DNA of 64,000 nt from JAAURS01 sp044923475 (GCF_044923475.1 NZ_CP137338.1:2046001-2110000); one strand, 5' to 3'; shown: positions 8,491 to 17,158, counted from the first letter of the stretch. Program-made: numbers and translations. The notes: a model not told the origin generated them from the letters alone.

Positions 8491-9675
8491 ATGATCTTTG
8501 CAATTCCCGTTGCTTGGCTGCAACTCGTCCATCAGAGGGTAAGGTTTATCGGAACCCTGGCAGGCATTGCCTTTGTGGTCGTGCTGCTCTTCATGCAGAT
8601 CGGATTGCGCGAAGCGCTCTTCGACAGTTCGGTCCAGGTCCATAACAGTTTGCGAGGCGATTTGTTTTTAATCAGCCCGCAGTATAAGTCGATCACCTCC
8701 CAACAAAGCTTTCTGAGAGAGCGGCTGTATCAGACCCTGGGCGATGAGGACGTGGCTTCGGTCAGCCCTTTATACGTGCAGTTCGGCAAGTTAAAAAACT
8801 TTCAGACCGGTCAGAAATCTCCTATTTTTGTCTTTGGTCTCGATCCGGGCGAACAAGCTTTTAAACTGCCGGGGGTAATCGAAAATATCGACCAACTGAA
8901 ACTGGCCGATCGCGCGCTCTTCGATTCCGGCTCTCGGATTGAATTCGGACCCATTGCCGATACCTTTAGGAAAGAAGGTAAAGTTCCTATTGAAATTTCG
9001 CCCTATAACGAAATCAATAAAGCCAGGAAACTAGAGGTGCGCGGATTATTTAAGATCGGTACCTCCTTTGGCGTGGATGGCAATTTAATGGTCAACGCAT
9101 CAACCTTTCACAGCCTCTTCACCGAACGAGATGCCAGAAAAATCGACATTGGACTGGTCAACCTAAAGCCGGGAGCCAATCTCGAAAAGGTAAAATCAGA
9201 CTTGATGAATCACTTTTTTGATAAAAATAACGACGTTCGCGTTTTAACGCTCGATGAATTCATCACGATGGAAAAAGCCTATTGGGATCTCAGAACCCCA
9301 GCGGGGTTTGCCTTCAAGGTAATGGTGACGATGGGATTTATTATTGGTACTGGCATTGTCTATCAGATTCTTTATACCAATATATCAACCCACCTGATTG
9401 AGTTTGCTACTTTAAAAGCAATCGGTCATGCCAGTAAATATTTCTTTAAAATTGTATTTCAGCAAGCTTTGATTTTAGCCGTTCTAGGCTACGTTCCGGG
9501 AATTATTATTTCCGTCATCGTTTACGATTTAACCCAGAATGCAACCAAGCTGCCAATCGCGATGAATGCGAGCGTAATCGTGCTGGTTCTAGTTTCTGTG
9601 GTTTTAATGTGTTTGCTGTCCGGCTCGATCGCAATTAATAAGCTACGCTCTGTCGATCCAGCCGATATTTTTTAG
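8491..9675 (+). CDS. devC: DevC-type ABC exporter permease
   Basis: 394-aa permease of the MacB/DevC class, which pairs with a DevB adaptor, a DevA ATPase and a TolC-like outer membrane channel to export lipids or glycolipids. It has one N-terminal membrane helix (about 20-42, GTLAGIAFVVVLLFMQIG), a large periplasmic domain (about 45-265) and three C-terminal helices (about 270-295, 320-345, 355-385), ending in the typical RSVDPADIF. It starts 3 bp after devB and ends 25 bp before devA, so the three are co-expressed. In heterocystous cyanobacteria DevBCA exports heterocyst glycolipid; next to polyketide synthases it probably carries their product (inference). Confidence 0.94.
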   Translation: MIFAIPVAWLQLVHQRVRFIGTLAGIAFVVVLLFMQIGLREALFDSSVQVHNSLRGDLFLISPQYKSITSQQSFLRERLYQTLGDEDVASVSPLYVQFGKLKNFQTGQKSPIFVFGLDPGEQAFKLPGVIENIDQLKLADRALFDSGSRIEFGPIADTFRKEGKVPIEISPYNEINKARKLEVRGLFKIGTSFGVDGNLMVNASTFHSLFTERDARKIDIGLVNLKPGANLEKVKSDLMNHFFDKNNDVRVLTLDEFITMEKAYWDLRTPAGFAFKVMVTMGFIIGTGIVYQILYTNISTHLIEFATLKAIGHASKYFFKIVFQQALILAVLGYVPGIIISVIVYDLTQNATKLPIAMNASVIVLVLVSVVLMCLLSGSIAINKLRSVDPADIF

Positions 9676-9700
9676 ATTCGAGCGATACGAGGAGAGTCTT

Positions 9701-10420
9701 ATGTTCCGCGAATCTACCGTTAGTATTAAGTCACTAAATCATTTTTTAGGGCAAAATCAATTGCGCCGTCAAGTTTTATTTGATATTAGCCTACAGATTG
9801 AATCTCAGGAAATCGTGATTTTAACCGGACCTTCCGGCGCGGGGAAAACAACTTTGCTGACGCTCATTGGGGGATTGCGTTCCGTTCAAAACGGCAGTCT
9901 TAGATTGCTGGGCAAAGAGTTGAGGGGCGCTTCAAACCAGCAGTTGGTTAAAATCCGTCGAGAGATCGGGTACATTTTTCAATCCCATAACTTGCTAGGC
10001 TTTCTGACGGCCCGCCAAAACGTACAAATGGCCCTCGAAGCCAGCGAAAATATCTCCGATGCAAATGCAAAATCCAGGTCCGAGGCAATTTTACGAGCGG
10101 TGGGTCTGGGGCAGCACTTGAACCACCATCCTGGCGAACTCTCCGGCGGTCAAAAACAGCGCGTGGCGATCGCCCGTGCCTTGGTCTGCCGTCCCAGGCT
10201 GATCTTGGCCGACGAACCTACTGCATCCTTGGACAGTCAAACGGGGCGAGATATCATCGAAATTATGAGCCGACTTTCCAAAGAACACGGCTGTTCGATC
10301 CTGATGGTGACCCACGACAACCGGATTTTAGATATTGCCGATCGCCTCCTTCGCATTGAAGACGGTCGCCTAGCCGTGGGTGTCAAACAACCGCGAGCGC
10401 AACCGATTGGGGCGAGATAG
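9701..10420 (+). CDS. devA: DevA-type ABC exporter ATPase
   Basis: 239-aa ATP-binding subunit of the exporter. Walker A GPSGAGKT (residues 43-50), Q-loop in GYIFQSHN, signature LSGGQKQRVAIARAL and Walker B LILADEPTASLD are all intact, with the switch His in MVTHD. ATG 9701 follows GAGGAGAG by 8 bases. It is the last gene of the plus-strand PKS/exporter run and matches the LolD/MacB-type ATPases that work with DevC. No TolC-type outer membrane partner is encoded in the window. Confidence 0.95.
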   Translation: MFRESTVSIKSLNHFLGQNQLRRQVLFDISLQIESQEIVILTGPSGAGKTTLLTLIGGLRSVQNGSLRLLGKELRGASNQQLVKIRREIGYIFQSHNLLGFLTARQNVQMALEASENISDANAKSRSEAILRAVGLGQHLNHHPGELSGGQKQRVAIARALVCRPRLILADEPTASLDSQTGRDIIEIMSRLSKEHGCSILMVTHDNRILDIADRLLRIEDGRLAVGVKQPRAQPIGAR

Positions 10421-10778
10421 CAGTTGAATCAATCTGGGGCGATCGCAGTCGCGGATCGCGTTAAGCGCTGCCCTTACGGTACGACGATTTGCTGTGCTAG
10501 AAGCGTGGCGAGTGTCAACCCGTGGGTGAGGATGCCCAGAATCACGAGTCGATCTAACTGACGACAGCCCTCTATCACCTGGGAGGCCAAGCGCGTAATC
10601 GTGCACAGTAGCTCTCGATCGCTCGATATTTCAACAAAGGTGGCAGTCATGCGTTTTGCAGCTAAGCGAAAAAGTAATTTCGATCGTACCTTGGCTGGAA
10701 ATGCTGCCACTTCTTGATTTTAATCTTTTACCTAATCGCTTTAAAGGATACAAAATAATACGTTGAATTATATTCCAA
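10421..10778. other. Gap between devA and the cupin-like gene; one weak small ORF
   Basis: 358 bp separate convergent devA and the next minus-strand gene. The minus strand has a 78-codon frame at 10474-10710 starting at GTG (MAAFPAKVRS), or 58 codons from ATG 10650 (MTATFVEISSD), with a hydrophobic C-terminal third (LVILGILTHGLTLATLL). There is no clear ribosome binding site at either start. It could be a small membrane-associated protein or chance. The flank towards 10778 is AT-rich and marks the edge of the accessory block. Confidence 0.3.
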
Positions 10779-11630
10779 TTAAATTGAAGGAGTAACTACA
10801 GCTAATTTTTCATCCTCCTGGTAAGTCGGATATGTATAGTATCTAAAATGAAGCGTTATTAAATCTTCTGAAGCTAAATTGCTTAGCTGATATGTCTCGC
10901 CAGAGTTTATGGATAACCAAGTATTTTCTTTGAACTGATTTTCTTCTCTCTTTAAATATTTTAGCTGTTTGCCTTCACGTCCTTTATGGTGAATATAGGG
11001 TTCGTTTACTTTATCAAAAATAGTATATGTGAGAGTCCCCTGGTAAACATAAATTACACTTAAATCGCTCGCATTGAAATGTGCTTGCGTGCGCTGATTA
11101 GTCTTCCAAGATATAACCGTGATAGAGCAATTTGAAGTTTGACAAACGAGTTGGCAAGTATAATCGCGATCTTGAAAATGAACGTATTTATTGATGAAAT
11201 AATTATTTAGCTCGAGTTTTTCTGCTAAGCTCTTGAATTTCTCTAAAGTCATGTATTGGGAATCAATACATCTCATTTCAGTGATGAAATCTAGTAATGA
11301 TATTCGTTCTTGTTGTCGTATTGCAAAAACAATAGGATCGACACTGTCATCAATTTTGCTTATCCAGCGATCGAGAACTTCATCATATTCGGCTAGCTCG
11401 TAAATTTCATTGACCCGTTCGAGATCGATTTCAGTAAGTTGCGATTTATAAGTTAATTCACAATACTCTATAACTAATCTATATAATTCAGGCTGCTCTT
11501 GAAGCTCTAAGGGAAGAACCTTTTGTAGTGTCTCGTTCAAGTGCAACTTATTTGAAACTAAACTGAGAAGTTTAGTGCTTTGAACATTTTTTTTGTCAGG
11601 GTTCTCTGCGCTATTTTTAAGAGTCATCAT
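10779..11630 (-). CDS. Uncharacterised protein with C-terminal cysteine-dioxygenase-like cupin
   Basis: I do not recognise the full-length protein. Residues 1-150 look helical and charged. Residues about 155-270 resemble the cysteine dioxygenase cupin fold: WKTNQRTQAHFN followed by VIYVYQGTLTYTIF parallels the CDO pattern W-x-P-G-Q-x-S-x-I-H-D-H then a conserved turn and EGEL. The first metal His is present (H184) but the second position is Asn186, so iron binding and dioxygenase activity are doubtful. The start is ATG 11630; a GTG at 11633 and a second ATG at 11627 are alternatives. The gene is AT-rich compared with its neighbours, which suggests transfer. It is divergent from the sigma-like gene, with about 50 bp between them. 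Confidence 0.55.
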   Translation of the reverse strand: MMTLKNSAENPDKKNVQSTKLLSLVSNKLHLNETLQKVLPLELQEQPELYRLVIEYCELTYKSQLTEIDLERVNEIYELAEYDEVLDRWISKIDDSVDPIVFAIRQQERISLLDFITEMRCIDSQYMTLEKFKSLAEKLELNNYFINKYVHFQDRDYTCQLVCQTSNCSITVISWKTNQRTQAHFNASDLSVIYVYQGTLTYTIFDKVNEPYIHHKGREGKQLKYLKREENQFKENTWLSINSGETYQLSNLASEDLITLHFRYYTYPTYQEDEKLAVVTPSI

Positions 11631-11680
11631 CACTTACTAATGGATGTTCCAACTAAGTAAGATATGGAAAAGATGAAAAC

Positions 11681-12418
11681 GTGACCCGAACACCGTTAAT
11701 TTTACAAAACTACATACTCGATCGGACGATCTGTCACATCGCTTACAAAACTGAATCCATATATATGGATGCTTGCGGAATAATCGGTATGCCAAGACAA
11801 GAAAGGAATCAAGAGCAAGATTGGCAAGAATTAATACAGAAGGAGTTAGATGGTCACGGCAAGCTGATCGAGCGTCTCTTGATTCAGATGAGTCTCTGCG
11901 GGCGATATGAGAGAGGAGATATTTTAAGTCAGCTATTTATAAGTTTTCATAGTAGAGTAAAGAATGGAGGAATTAAAATTGAATATGAAAACGAAGAAAC
12001 TATCGTTTTTTCTTCTCGAAATCGAGAAGGGGACTGGAAACGTATTCTATTTATAAAAGCTTATTTGCGTACGATGGCAAGAAATTACTTGTATGAGTTA
12101 TTTAATCGAGAAAGAATGGCTGAAGTGCCTTTGCCAACTGAAATATTGGAGTATCTTGAAACGGAAAATCATTTAAATGATTCAAACAGTTCTGAAGATG
12201 ACTCGCAACTGAGCCGTCTCAAATACAATCTAGACCTCCTAGGCTATGAAGATCAAAGAATTTTAGAGTTATTCTTTTTTGAAAACTTAAGCTATAGCGA
12301 AATAGCTCAATGTCTCAAGTCATCAGGATTTCCACCTGATGGAACTCGTGCTTACAATGAAAACAATTTAAGAAAAAAGAAACAACGCGCTCTTGAGAAG
12401 TTGCGTAAGTTATATTGA
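11681..12418 (+). CDS. Sigma-70-like (ECF-type) transcription factor
   Basis: Probable RNA polymerase sigma factor. The C-terminal 60 residues form a region-4 helix-turn-helix: LGYEDQRILELFFFENLSYS, then EIAQCL, then NLRKKKQRALEKLRKLY. The upstream part (LFISFHSRV ... YLRTMARNYLYELFNRE) resembles region 2 with its bundle of aromatic and basic residues. The start is uncertain: GTG 11681 has GGAAAAG upstream; ATG 11765 and ATG 11789 (MPRQERNQEQ) would give 217 or 209 aa. The gene is AT-rich like the divergent cupin gene, so the two may form one acquired unit in which the sigma factor controls its neighbour (inference). Confidence 0.65.
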   Translation: MTRTPLILQNYILDRTICHIAYKTESIYMDACGIIGMPRQERNQEQDWQELIQKELDGHGKLIERLLIQMSLCGRYERGDILSQLFISFHSRVKNGGIKIEYENEETIVFSSRNREGDWKRILFIKAYLRTMARNYLYELFNRERMAEVPLPTEILEYLETENHLNDSNSSEDDSQLSRLKYNLDLLGYEDQRILELFFFENLSYSEIAQCLKSSGFPPDGTRAYNENNLRKKKQRALEKLRKLY

Positions 12419-12485
12419 GCTAAAGATATTTTGATTGGATGTAAAATTGAATATGTTTTAATTGGCCGATTGTAGTTTCTCTACT

Positions 12486-12640
12486 TCACAGAAAGACTAT
12501 TTGGTTTGTCAAGCTCTTAAGAAAATCCTCATGCTCTTCATTGAATTTTCTTGAAATATAAAGCTTTGGTCGCTCCTTGCATGTAATTTCACTGTTTCTA
12601 TATTTTACTTCAGTTAGTAGAAGAATTGATAAGTATCAAA
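12486..12640 (-). other. Start-less open frame in AT-rich gap, possible gene remnant
   Basis: On the minus strand about 50 codons are open without a start (TEVKYRNSEITC ... PKLYISRKFNEEHEDFL, stop at 12486-12488). The residue composition looks protein-like and it lies directly downstream of the small membrane protein gene on the same strand. It may be the decayed end of a second gene or chance in AT-rich DNA. The rest of 12419-12685 shows nothing else. Confidence 0.2.
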
Positions 12641-12685
12641 GCAAGTTTAGAAAAATCTTTGATAGGATTTAAAGTTTTAGGAAAA

Positions 12686-12928
12686 TTATTCTTCTTTTTC
12701 CGGAGGCGTTATTTCAGCCGAAATCCTAGTTCCATCACGATCCTTGAATTGAAAACTACCTTTATAGTTTGATGATATGAGTTTATTTACAACCCAGCTT
12801 AAAGCAAAAATGATACAAACAATTAAGATCAAAGTTTCGTGACTTTTAACAGTATATCCGTCAAGACTTGTATTGACAAACTGTTGTGGCCTATCTTGAC
12901 GAGATTCAATAAAATTTAGGCTATTCAT
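12686..12928 (-). CDS. Small single-pass membrane protein, unknown function
   Basis: 80 aa, ATG at 12928 with GGACAG about 8 bases upstream. One membrane helix at about residues 31-50 (ETLILIVCIIFALSWVVNKL), a polar N-terminus and a charged C-terminal tail (GSFQFKDRDGTRISAEITPP) ending in acidic residues. I do not recognise a family. It sits in the AT-rich accessory stretch between the sigma-like gene and yqeK. Confidence 0.5.
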   Translation of the reverse strand: MNSLNFIESRQDRPQQFVNTSLDGYTVKSHETLILIVCIIFALSWVVNKLISSNYKGSFQFKDRDGTRISAEITPPEKEE

Positions 12929-13023
12929 TGTAATTCTGTCCGCGTATCATAACTGCTTATAATCTTTATGAGAGATTGTTCTGCAGTTTGTGACTGACCC
13001 ATTCACCTGCCTTCCCTGCACGC

Positions 13024-13644
13024 ATGCCCAAACCTGAGGCTAAGATATTAAAAGCAAAAAGTAATTTGCCCGTCGATCGCGAGGCTGTCTTGGCTTGGCT
13101 CCAAGATAAGGTCCCAAAATCGCGCATTCAGCATATTCTGCGGGTCGAAACCTATGCGATCGAGCTAGCCCTCCAGCACGATCTAGATGCAGTGCAAGCT
13201 GCCCAGGCGGGGCTGCTCCACGATCTGGCAAAATATTTCAAGCCGAAGCGACTATTGGCCATGGCGCAGGCTGAGGGATTGCCCATCGATCCGATTCTCG
13301 CTGCCGATCCGCGCTTGCTCCATGCGGATGTGAGCGCGATTGTCGCGCGCGACGAATTTCAAGTCCGAGACCCCAACATTCTCGACGCCGTGCGAAATCA
13401 TACCCTGGGGCATCCACACATGCACTCCCTGAGCTGCATTGTCTTTTTGGCGGACAGCCTCGAACCGGGCCGGGGCGATCGCGACGATCTCAACCAACTG
13501 CGCAAGGTTGCTGCTTCTAACTTCCACAAGGGCGTTTGGCTCGTCTGCGATCGCACCTTGAACCATCTGGTGCAAAATCGCAAGCCCATCCATCCGCGTA
13601 TGGTCATGACCCGCAACTGGGCGATGGAAGTGGCTAAAGCCTGA
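13024..13644 (+). CDS. yqeK: YqeK-family HD-domain hydrolase (symmetrical Ap4A hydrolase type)
   Basis: 206-aa HD-superfamily protein of the YqeK type, which cleaves diadenosine tetraphosphate to ADP in characterised members. Metal ligands are visible: His in RIQHILRVETYA, the HD pair in GLLHDLAKY, His in RLLHADVSA, then NHTLGHPHM and FLADSLEPGR, the family C-terminal Asp motif. ATG 13024 gives a short extra N-terminus before the domain. It is often next to ribosome-assembly genes in bacteria; here it is convergent with larE. Confidence 0.88.
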   Translation: MPKPEAKILKAKSNLPVDREAVLAWLQDKVPKSRIQHILRVETYAIELALQHDLDAVQAAQAGLLHDLAKYFKPKRLLAMAQAEGLPIDPILAADPRLLHADVSAIVARDEFQVRDPNILDAVRNHTLGHPHMHSLSCIVFLADSLEPGRGDRDDLNQLRKVAASNFHKGVWLVCDRTLNHLVQNRKPIHPRMVMTRNWAMEVAKA

Positions 13645-13669
13645 GGAAGCCTAGATCCCACTGCCCCAC

Positions 13670-14488
13670 TCAAACAGAAAGGCTGGCCGATAAAACGCGA
13701 TTGAGCTTACCGCTACTGAACCCTTCTAAATCTAAGGTCACATACGTAAACCCATAGCTCTGAAATGCTTCGACCAATTGCGGTAAGTCTGCGGTCTGGA
13801 CGAAGCCTTGAATGACGTCTGCCGGCAGCTCGATTTTAGCCGTAACGCCTTCAGAGCGAACCCTGAGCGTCGTCAATCCCAAGTTCCGCAGATAGCGCTC
13901 TGCTTGTCCGACCCGCCGCAGCTTCTCGACGGTAATTTCTTCGCTGTAGGGAAAGCGCGAGCTAAGGCAGGGCTGAGCGGGCTTATCCCAGCAGGCCAGA
14001 CCTAAAAATTTCGACAGCTCCCGGACCTCCAACTTTGAGAGTCCCACCTCCGCCAAGGGCGATCGCGTCCCTCGCTCCTTCGCCGCCTGAATTCCCGGTC
14101 GATAGTCGCGGAGATCGTCGGCATTCACGCCATCTACCGTGTAAGCGTAGCCCCAGGTTTGAGCGAGGGGTTTTAAGGTATCGTACAGTTCGCTTTTACA
14201 AAAATAGCAGCGGTTGACGGGGTTCTGGGTGTAGTTGGGGTTCTCCATTTCGCGAGTTTCCACCAGCCGATGGGCGATGCCAATCTCAGCGGCTTGGATT
14301 TTGGCATCTTCTAAATCCTCCGGCAATAGCGAAGGGGACACTGCCGTGACGGCCAAGGCGCGATCGCCCAAGACATCTCGAGCAATTTTTGCCATCAGAG
14401 TGCTGTCGATGCCACCAGAGTAGGCAATCAACGCCCGATCCATTTCCCGAAACAATGCTTGGAGCTGAGCGAGCTTGTCCTGAACCAC
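13670..14488 (-). CDS. larE: LarE-type ATP-dependent sacrificial sulfur transferase
   Basis: 272-aa PP-loop enzyme. LarE activates a pyridinium carboxylate by adenylation and inserts sulfur, making the nickel-pincer cofactor of lactate racemase-type enzymes. PP-loop SGGIDST is at residues 24-30. Three cysteines are placed as in the iron-sulfur LarE subgroup: Cys94 and Cys97 in NRCYFCK and Cys174 in QPCLSSR, so this copy may use a [4Fe-4S] cluster rather than sacrificing its own Cys (inference from family). The start is GTG 14488 with AGGCGG upstream; no ATG gives the full domain. No larA, larB or larC is in the window. Confidence 0.88.
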   Translation of the reverse strand: MVQDKLAQLQALFREMDRALIAYSGGIDSTLMAKIARDVLGDRALAVTAVSPSLLPEDLEDAKIQAAEIGIAHRLVETREMENPNYTQNPVNRCYFCKSELYDTLKPLAQTWGYAYTVDGVNADDLRDYRPGIQAAKERGTRSPLAEVGLSKLEVRELSKFLGLACWDKPAQPCLSSRFPYSEEITVEKLRRVGQAERYLRNLGLTTLRVRSEGVTAKIELPADVIQGFVQTADLPQLVEAFQSYGFTYVTLDLEGFSSGKLNRVLSASLSV

Positions 14489-14558
14489 AGAATCAACCGC
14501 CTATACCTGGCCGCATTCTAGCACTGCGTCCAAAGCTCCAGCATTGAAAAATGGAGCC

Positions 14559-14587
14559 TTAGACTGTCTGACCTGATGTGCTAATAT
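14559..14587 (+). promoter_or_regulatory. Putative sigma-70 promoter of rpsO
   Basis: TTAGAC, a 17-bp spacer and TAATAT, with the -10 element 28 bp before the rpsO start codon. It lies in the divergent larE/rpsO gap. Called by eye from consensus only. Confidence 0.4.
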
Positions 14588-14615
14588 TAGGGTTTGCCAC
14601 AATTATTCAAGACCT

Positions 14616-14885
14616 ATGGCCCTTCTGCAAGAGAAGAAACAAGAAATCATCAACGCATTCCAAGTACATACCACCGACACCGGATCTTCCGATGTCCAAG
14701 TGGCCATGCTTACCGAACGGATTTCGCGCTTGAGCAACCACCTCAAGACCAATAAGAAAGACCACTCCTCCCGTCGAGGTCTTCTAAAAATGATCGGACA
14801 GCGCAAGAGCTTGCTGGCCTACATTCAGAAGCACGACAACGATCGCTACCGACAGTTAATTACCCGTCTTGGCATTCGCGGATAG
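14616..14885 (+). CDS. rpsO: 30S ribosomal protein S15
   Basis: 89 aa, the standard length for S15, a primary 16S rRNA-binding protein of the small-subunit platform. Family signatures are clear: TGSSDVQVAMLTERI, SNHLKTNKKDHSSRRGLL and RYRQLITRLGIRG at the C-terminus. The PAM68-family gene follows after 13 bp, suggesting a shared transcript ending at the terminator after it. Confidence 0.98.
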   Translation: MALLQEKKQEIINAFQVHTTDTGSSDVQVAMLTERISRLSNHLKTNKKDHSSRRGLLKMIGQRKSLLAYIQKHDNDRYRQLITRLGIRG

Positions 14886-14898
14886 ATTGCCGTTACCG

Positions 14899-15390
14899 AT
14901 GGCTGCTAAATCAACACCTTCAAAGTCTCCAAAGGACGAGCGCAGTGGCTTCGGAGCGTTACCCTACGAACCGAAGGGTAAACCCAAAGCACCTGTAGCA
15001 CAGAAAAGTTCGCCTAAGCCCGCCAGCTCGCCGAAAAATTCGCGATCGCCTCGCAATAAGACTGCCCAGGGCATTCCCGAAGCGGTCAGCAAGCGAATGG
15101 CCAAGCGAATGGCTATTTTCTGCGGCATCCCGACTCTTTTGGGCTTATCTACCTTTCCCCTCAGCTACTTCGCGTTCTTCCAGAACGGGATCGAACTCCC
15201 AAACGTCGCCGTTTTACTTGCAAGCCTCGGATGTCTGGGGCTAGGGGTACTTGGGTTGAGTTACGGTGTTCTCTCTGCTTCTTGGGACGAAGCGCTGCCG
15301 GGGTCGAGGATTGGATGGCATGAGTTTACGCTCAACTGCGGTCGTCTTGTGGAAAACTTCAAGGCCAGCCGCGATCGCCAGAACTCCTAG
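14899..15390 (+). CDS. PAM68-family protein (photosystem assembly)
   Basis: 163-aa membrane protein. In plants and cyanobacteria PAM68 proteins assist photosystem II assembly around the reaction-centre and CP47 steps. The N-terminal 70 residues are basic, Pro/Lys/Ser-rich and probably disordered; the core begins IPEAVSKRMAKRM, followed by two membrane helices (about 75-97 and 108-130) and the hallmark LGLSYGVLSASWD and GWHEFTLN. The start is ATG 14899, not the upstream TTG that overlaps rpsO. It is co-directional with rpsO and ends 26 bp before a terminator. Confidence 0.88.
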   Translation: MAAKSTPSKSPKDERSGFGALPYEPKGKPKAPVAQKSSPKPASSPKNSRSPRNKTAQGIPEAVSKRMAKRMAIFCGIPTLLGLSTFPLSYFAFFQNGIELPNVAVLLASLGCLGLGVLGLSYGVLSASWDEALPGSRIGWHEFTLNCGRLVENFKASRDRQNS

Positions 15391-15416
15391 ATCGGCTTTT
15401 TAATCATTATTTTCCT

Positions 15417-15450
15417 GAGGGCGGCAGAATTTCTGTCGCCCTCAATTTTT
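15417..15450 (+). terminator. Rho-independent terminator after PAM68 gene
   Basis: GAGGGCGGCAGAA pairs with TTCTGTCGCCCTC (one G-U) with almost no loop slack, followed by AATTTTT. It closes the rpsO-PAM68 transcript and lies about 110 bp upstream of the helicase start. Confidence 0.8.
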
Positions 15451-15556
15451 GACGCCCATCACCGCAGCGCCCATCACTGCCAGCAACACTCCACTTCTCC
15501 CCTTCTCGCGCCTCCAGATCGGCGACAATAAAGGGCATCCACCCCACAGATCTCCC

Positions 15557-17041
15557 ATGGTTCGCAATCCAAAACTCTCCTACGATCGCGGGACGCTCAT
15601 TTTGCATCCGCCCCCACGGGGAAAAGACTGGTTAGACTATGCCACTTGGGACGATCGCATTGAGAAGTTTCGCGTTCCAGCCATCCAATACCGCGCGTTG
15701 ATCGGTGTCCTCCATCGCGCCCAGACGCCCATTGACGATAAGGCCCGTGCCTATCTGGATTTAGCCTTGGTGCCTCGCATCGACATGACGCCCTACCTGC
15801 ACCAGCAGGAAGCGCTGACTGAATGGCAACGGTCCGGCAAACGAGGCGTGGTGGTTCTGCCGACGGCAGCGGGTAAAACCTACCTGGCTCAGCTTGCCAT
15901 GCAGTCCATCCAGCGCAGTACGTTGATTATGGTGCCGACGCTGGATTTAATGCACCAGTGGTACGCCCATTTCCTCGCAGCGTTCCCGGATGCTGATGTG
16001 GGCTTGCTGGGGGGTGGTTCCCGCGATCGCACTGCAATCTTGATCTCCACCTACGACAGCGCCGCAATTCATGCCGAAAGCCTGGGTAATCTCTACGGCC
16101 TGCTGATTTTTGATGAGTGCCACCATCTCCCCAGCGGCTTCAACCGCGTCATTGCCGAGTACGCGATCGCCCCCTACCGCCTTGGCCTCACGGCTACCCC
16201 GGAACGCAGCGACGGGAAACACGCCGACCTAGCGTACCTGATCGGTCCCGAAGTCTATCGCAAATCTTCCGAGGAGCTGTCGGGCATTGCCTTGGCAAAG
16301 CACGAGGCGACTCAAATCCGAGTGAAGCTGACGGAGGAGGAGCGCGATCGCTACGATTCCCTGATTAAAACCCGCAATGCTTTTTTGCAGGAACGCGGCA
16401 TTTTTCTGGGTAGCCTGGACGGATGGCAGAAGTTTGTGCGAGAAAGCGCTCGGTCTAAAGCGGGACGTCGGGCCATGTTGGCCCATCGAGAAGCCAGGGC
16501 GATCGCCTTTGGCACGGAAGGAAAATTGCGGGTTTTAGCGGACCTACTCGGACAGCACCATCCAGAGCGGACCCTTATCTTTACAGACGATAACGCCACG
16601 GTTTATCGGATTTCCCAGGACTTTTTGATTCCGGCCATTACCCATCAAACGCCGGTCAAGGAGCGTCACGAGATTTTAGATAAGTTTAAGTCGGGCGAGT
16701 ACCCCAGCATCGTGGCTTCGCGAGTTTTGAATGAAGGTGTGGACGTGCCGGAAGCGCGGATTGCGATCGTACTGTCCGGGACGGGTTCGACGCGGGAATA
16801 CGTGCAGCGCCTGGGGCGGGTTTTACGGCGGGGTAGCGATGCGAGCAAGTTGGCATTGCTGTACGAGGTAATTGCAGAGGAAACGACGGAAGAAGGAACG
16901 GTGCGGCGGCGACAGCCTAAGTCACCGCAGCCGCAGCAACGCAAGCTGGAGTTGGTTCCTTCGCCCTACGCAGAAGATCGGCAACTGTTGCCGCGTGCAG
17001 CAGAACCATTACCCGATTGGGATACTCAACCGGAGTCATAA
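15557..17041 (+). CDS. XPB/Ssl2-like DEAD/DEAH-box helicase
   Basis: Superfamily 2 DNA helicase of the bacterial/archaeal XPB class. With ATG 15557 (MVRNPKLSYDRG) it has 494 aa; the frame opens about 36 codons earlier only at a TTG inside the terminator region. Order: N-terminal damage-recognition-like domain (1-75), helicase domain 1 with Q-type LHQQEALTEW, Walker A LPTAAGKT (101-108), DECHH and LTATP; then helicase domain 2 with TLIFTDDN, VLNEGVDVP and QRLGRVLRRG. The last 45 residues are polar. In archaea and many bacteria the XPB gene is followed by a Bax1/DUF790 nuclease gene; none follows here because an IS element and IS remnant begin within 50 bp. Confidence 0.9.
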   Translation: MVRNPKLSYDRGTLILHPPPRGKDWLDYATWDDRIEKFRVPAIQYRALIGVLHRAQTPIDDKARAYLDLALVPRIDMTPYLHQQEALTEWQRSGKRGVVVLPTAAGKTYLAQLAMQSIQRSTLIMVPTLDLMHQWYAHFLAAFPDADVGLLGGGSRDRTAILISTYDSAAIHAESLGNLYGLLIFDECHHLPSGFNRVIAEYAIAPYRLGLTATPERSDGKHADLAYLIGPEVYRKSSEELSGIALAKHEATQIRVKLTEEERDRYDSLIKTRNAFLQERGIFLGSLDGWQKFVRESARSKAGRRAMLAHREARAIAFGTEGKLRVLADLLGQHHPERTLIFTDDNATVYRISQDFLIPAITHQTPVKERHEILDKFKSGEYPSIVASRVLNEGVDVPEARIAIVLSGTGSTREYVQRLGRVLRRGSDASKLALLYEVIAEETTEEGTVRRRQPKSPQPQQRKLELVPSPYAEDRQLLPRAAEPLPDWDTQPES

Positions 17042-17158
17042 ACGTCTGTTTTCGCAATTATTAAAGACCTGACATTCGTTTCAGGATATTTGATAGACCT
17101 TAAAGGTAGCAGCGTCCATCGAATCATTCAGCGTCATCACCGCCAGCACCTTTGAAAC

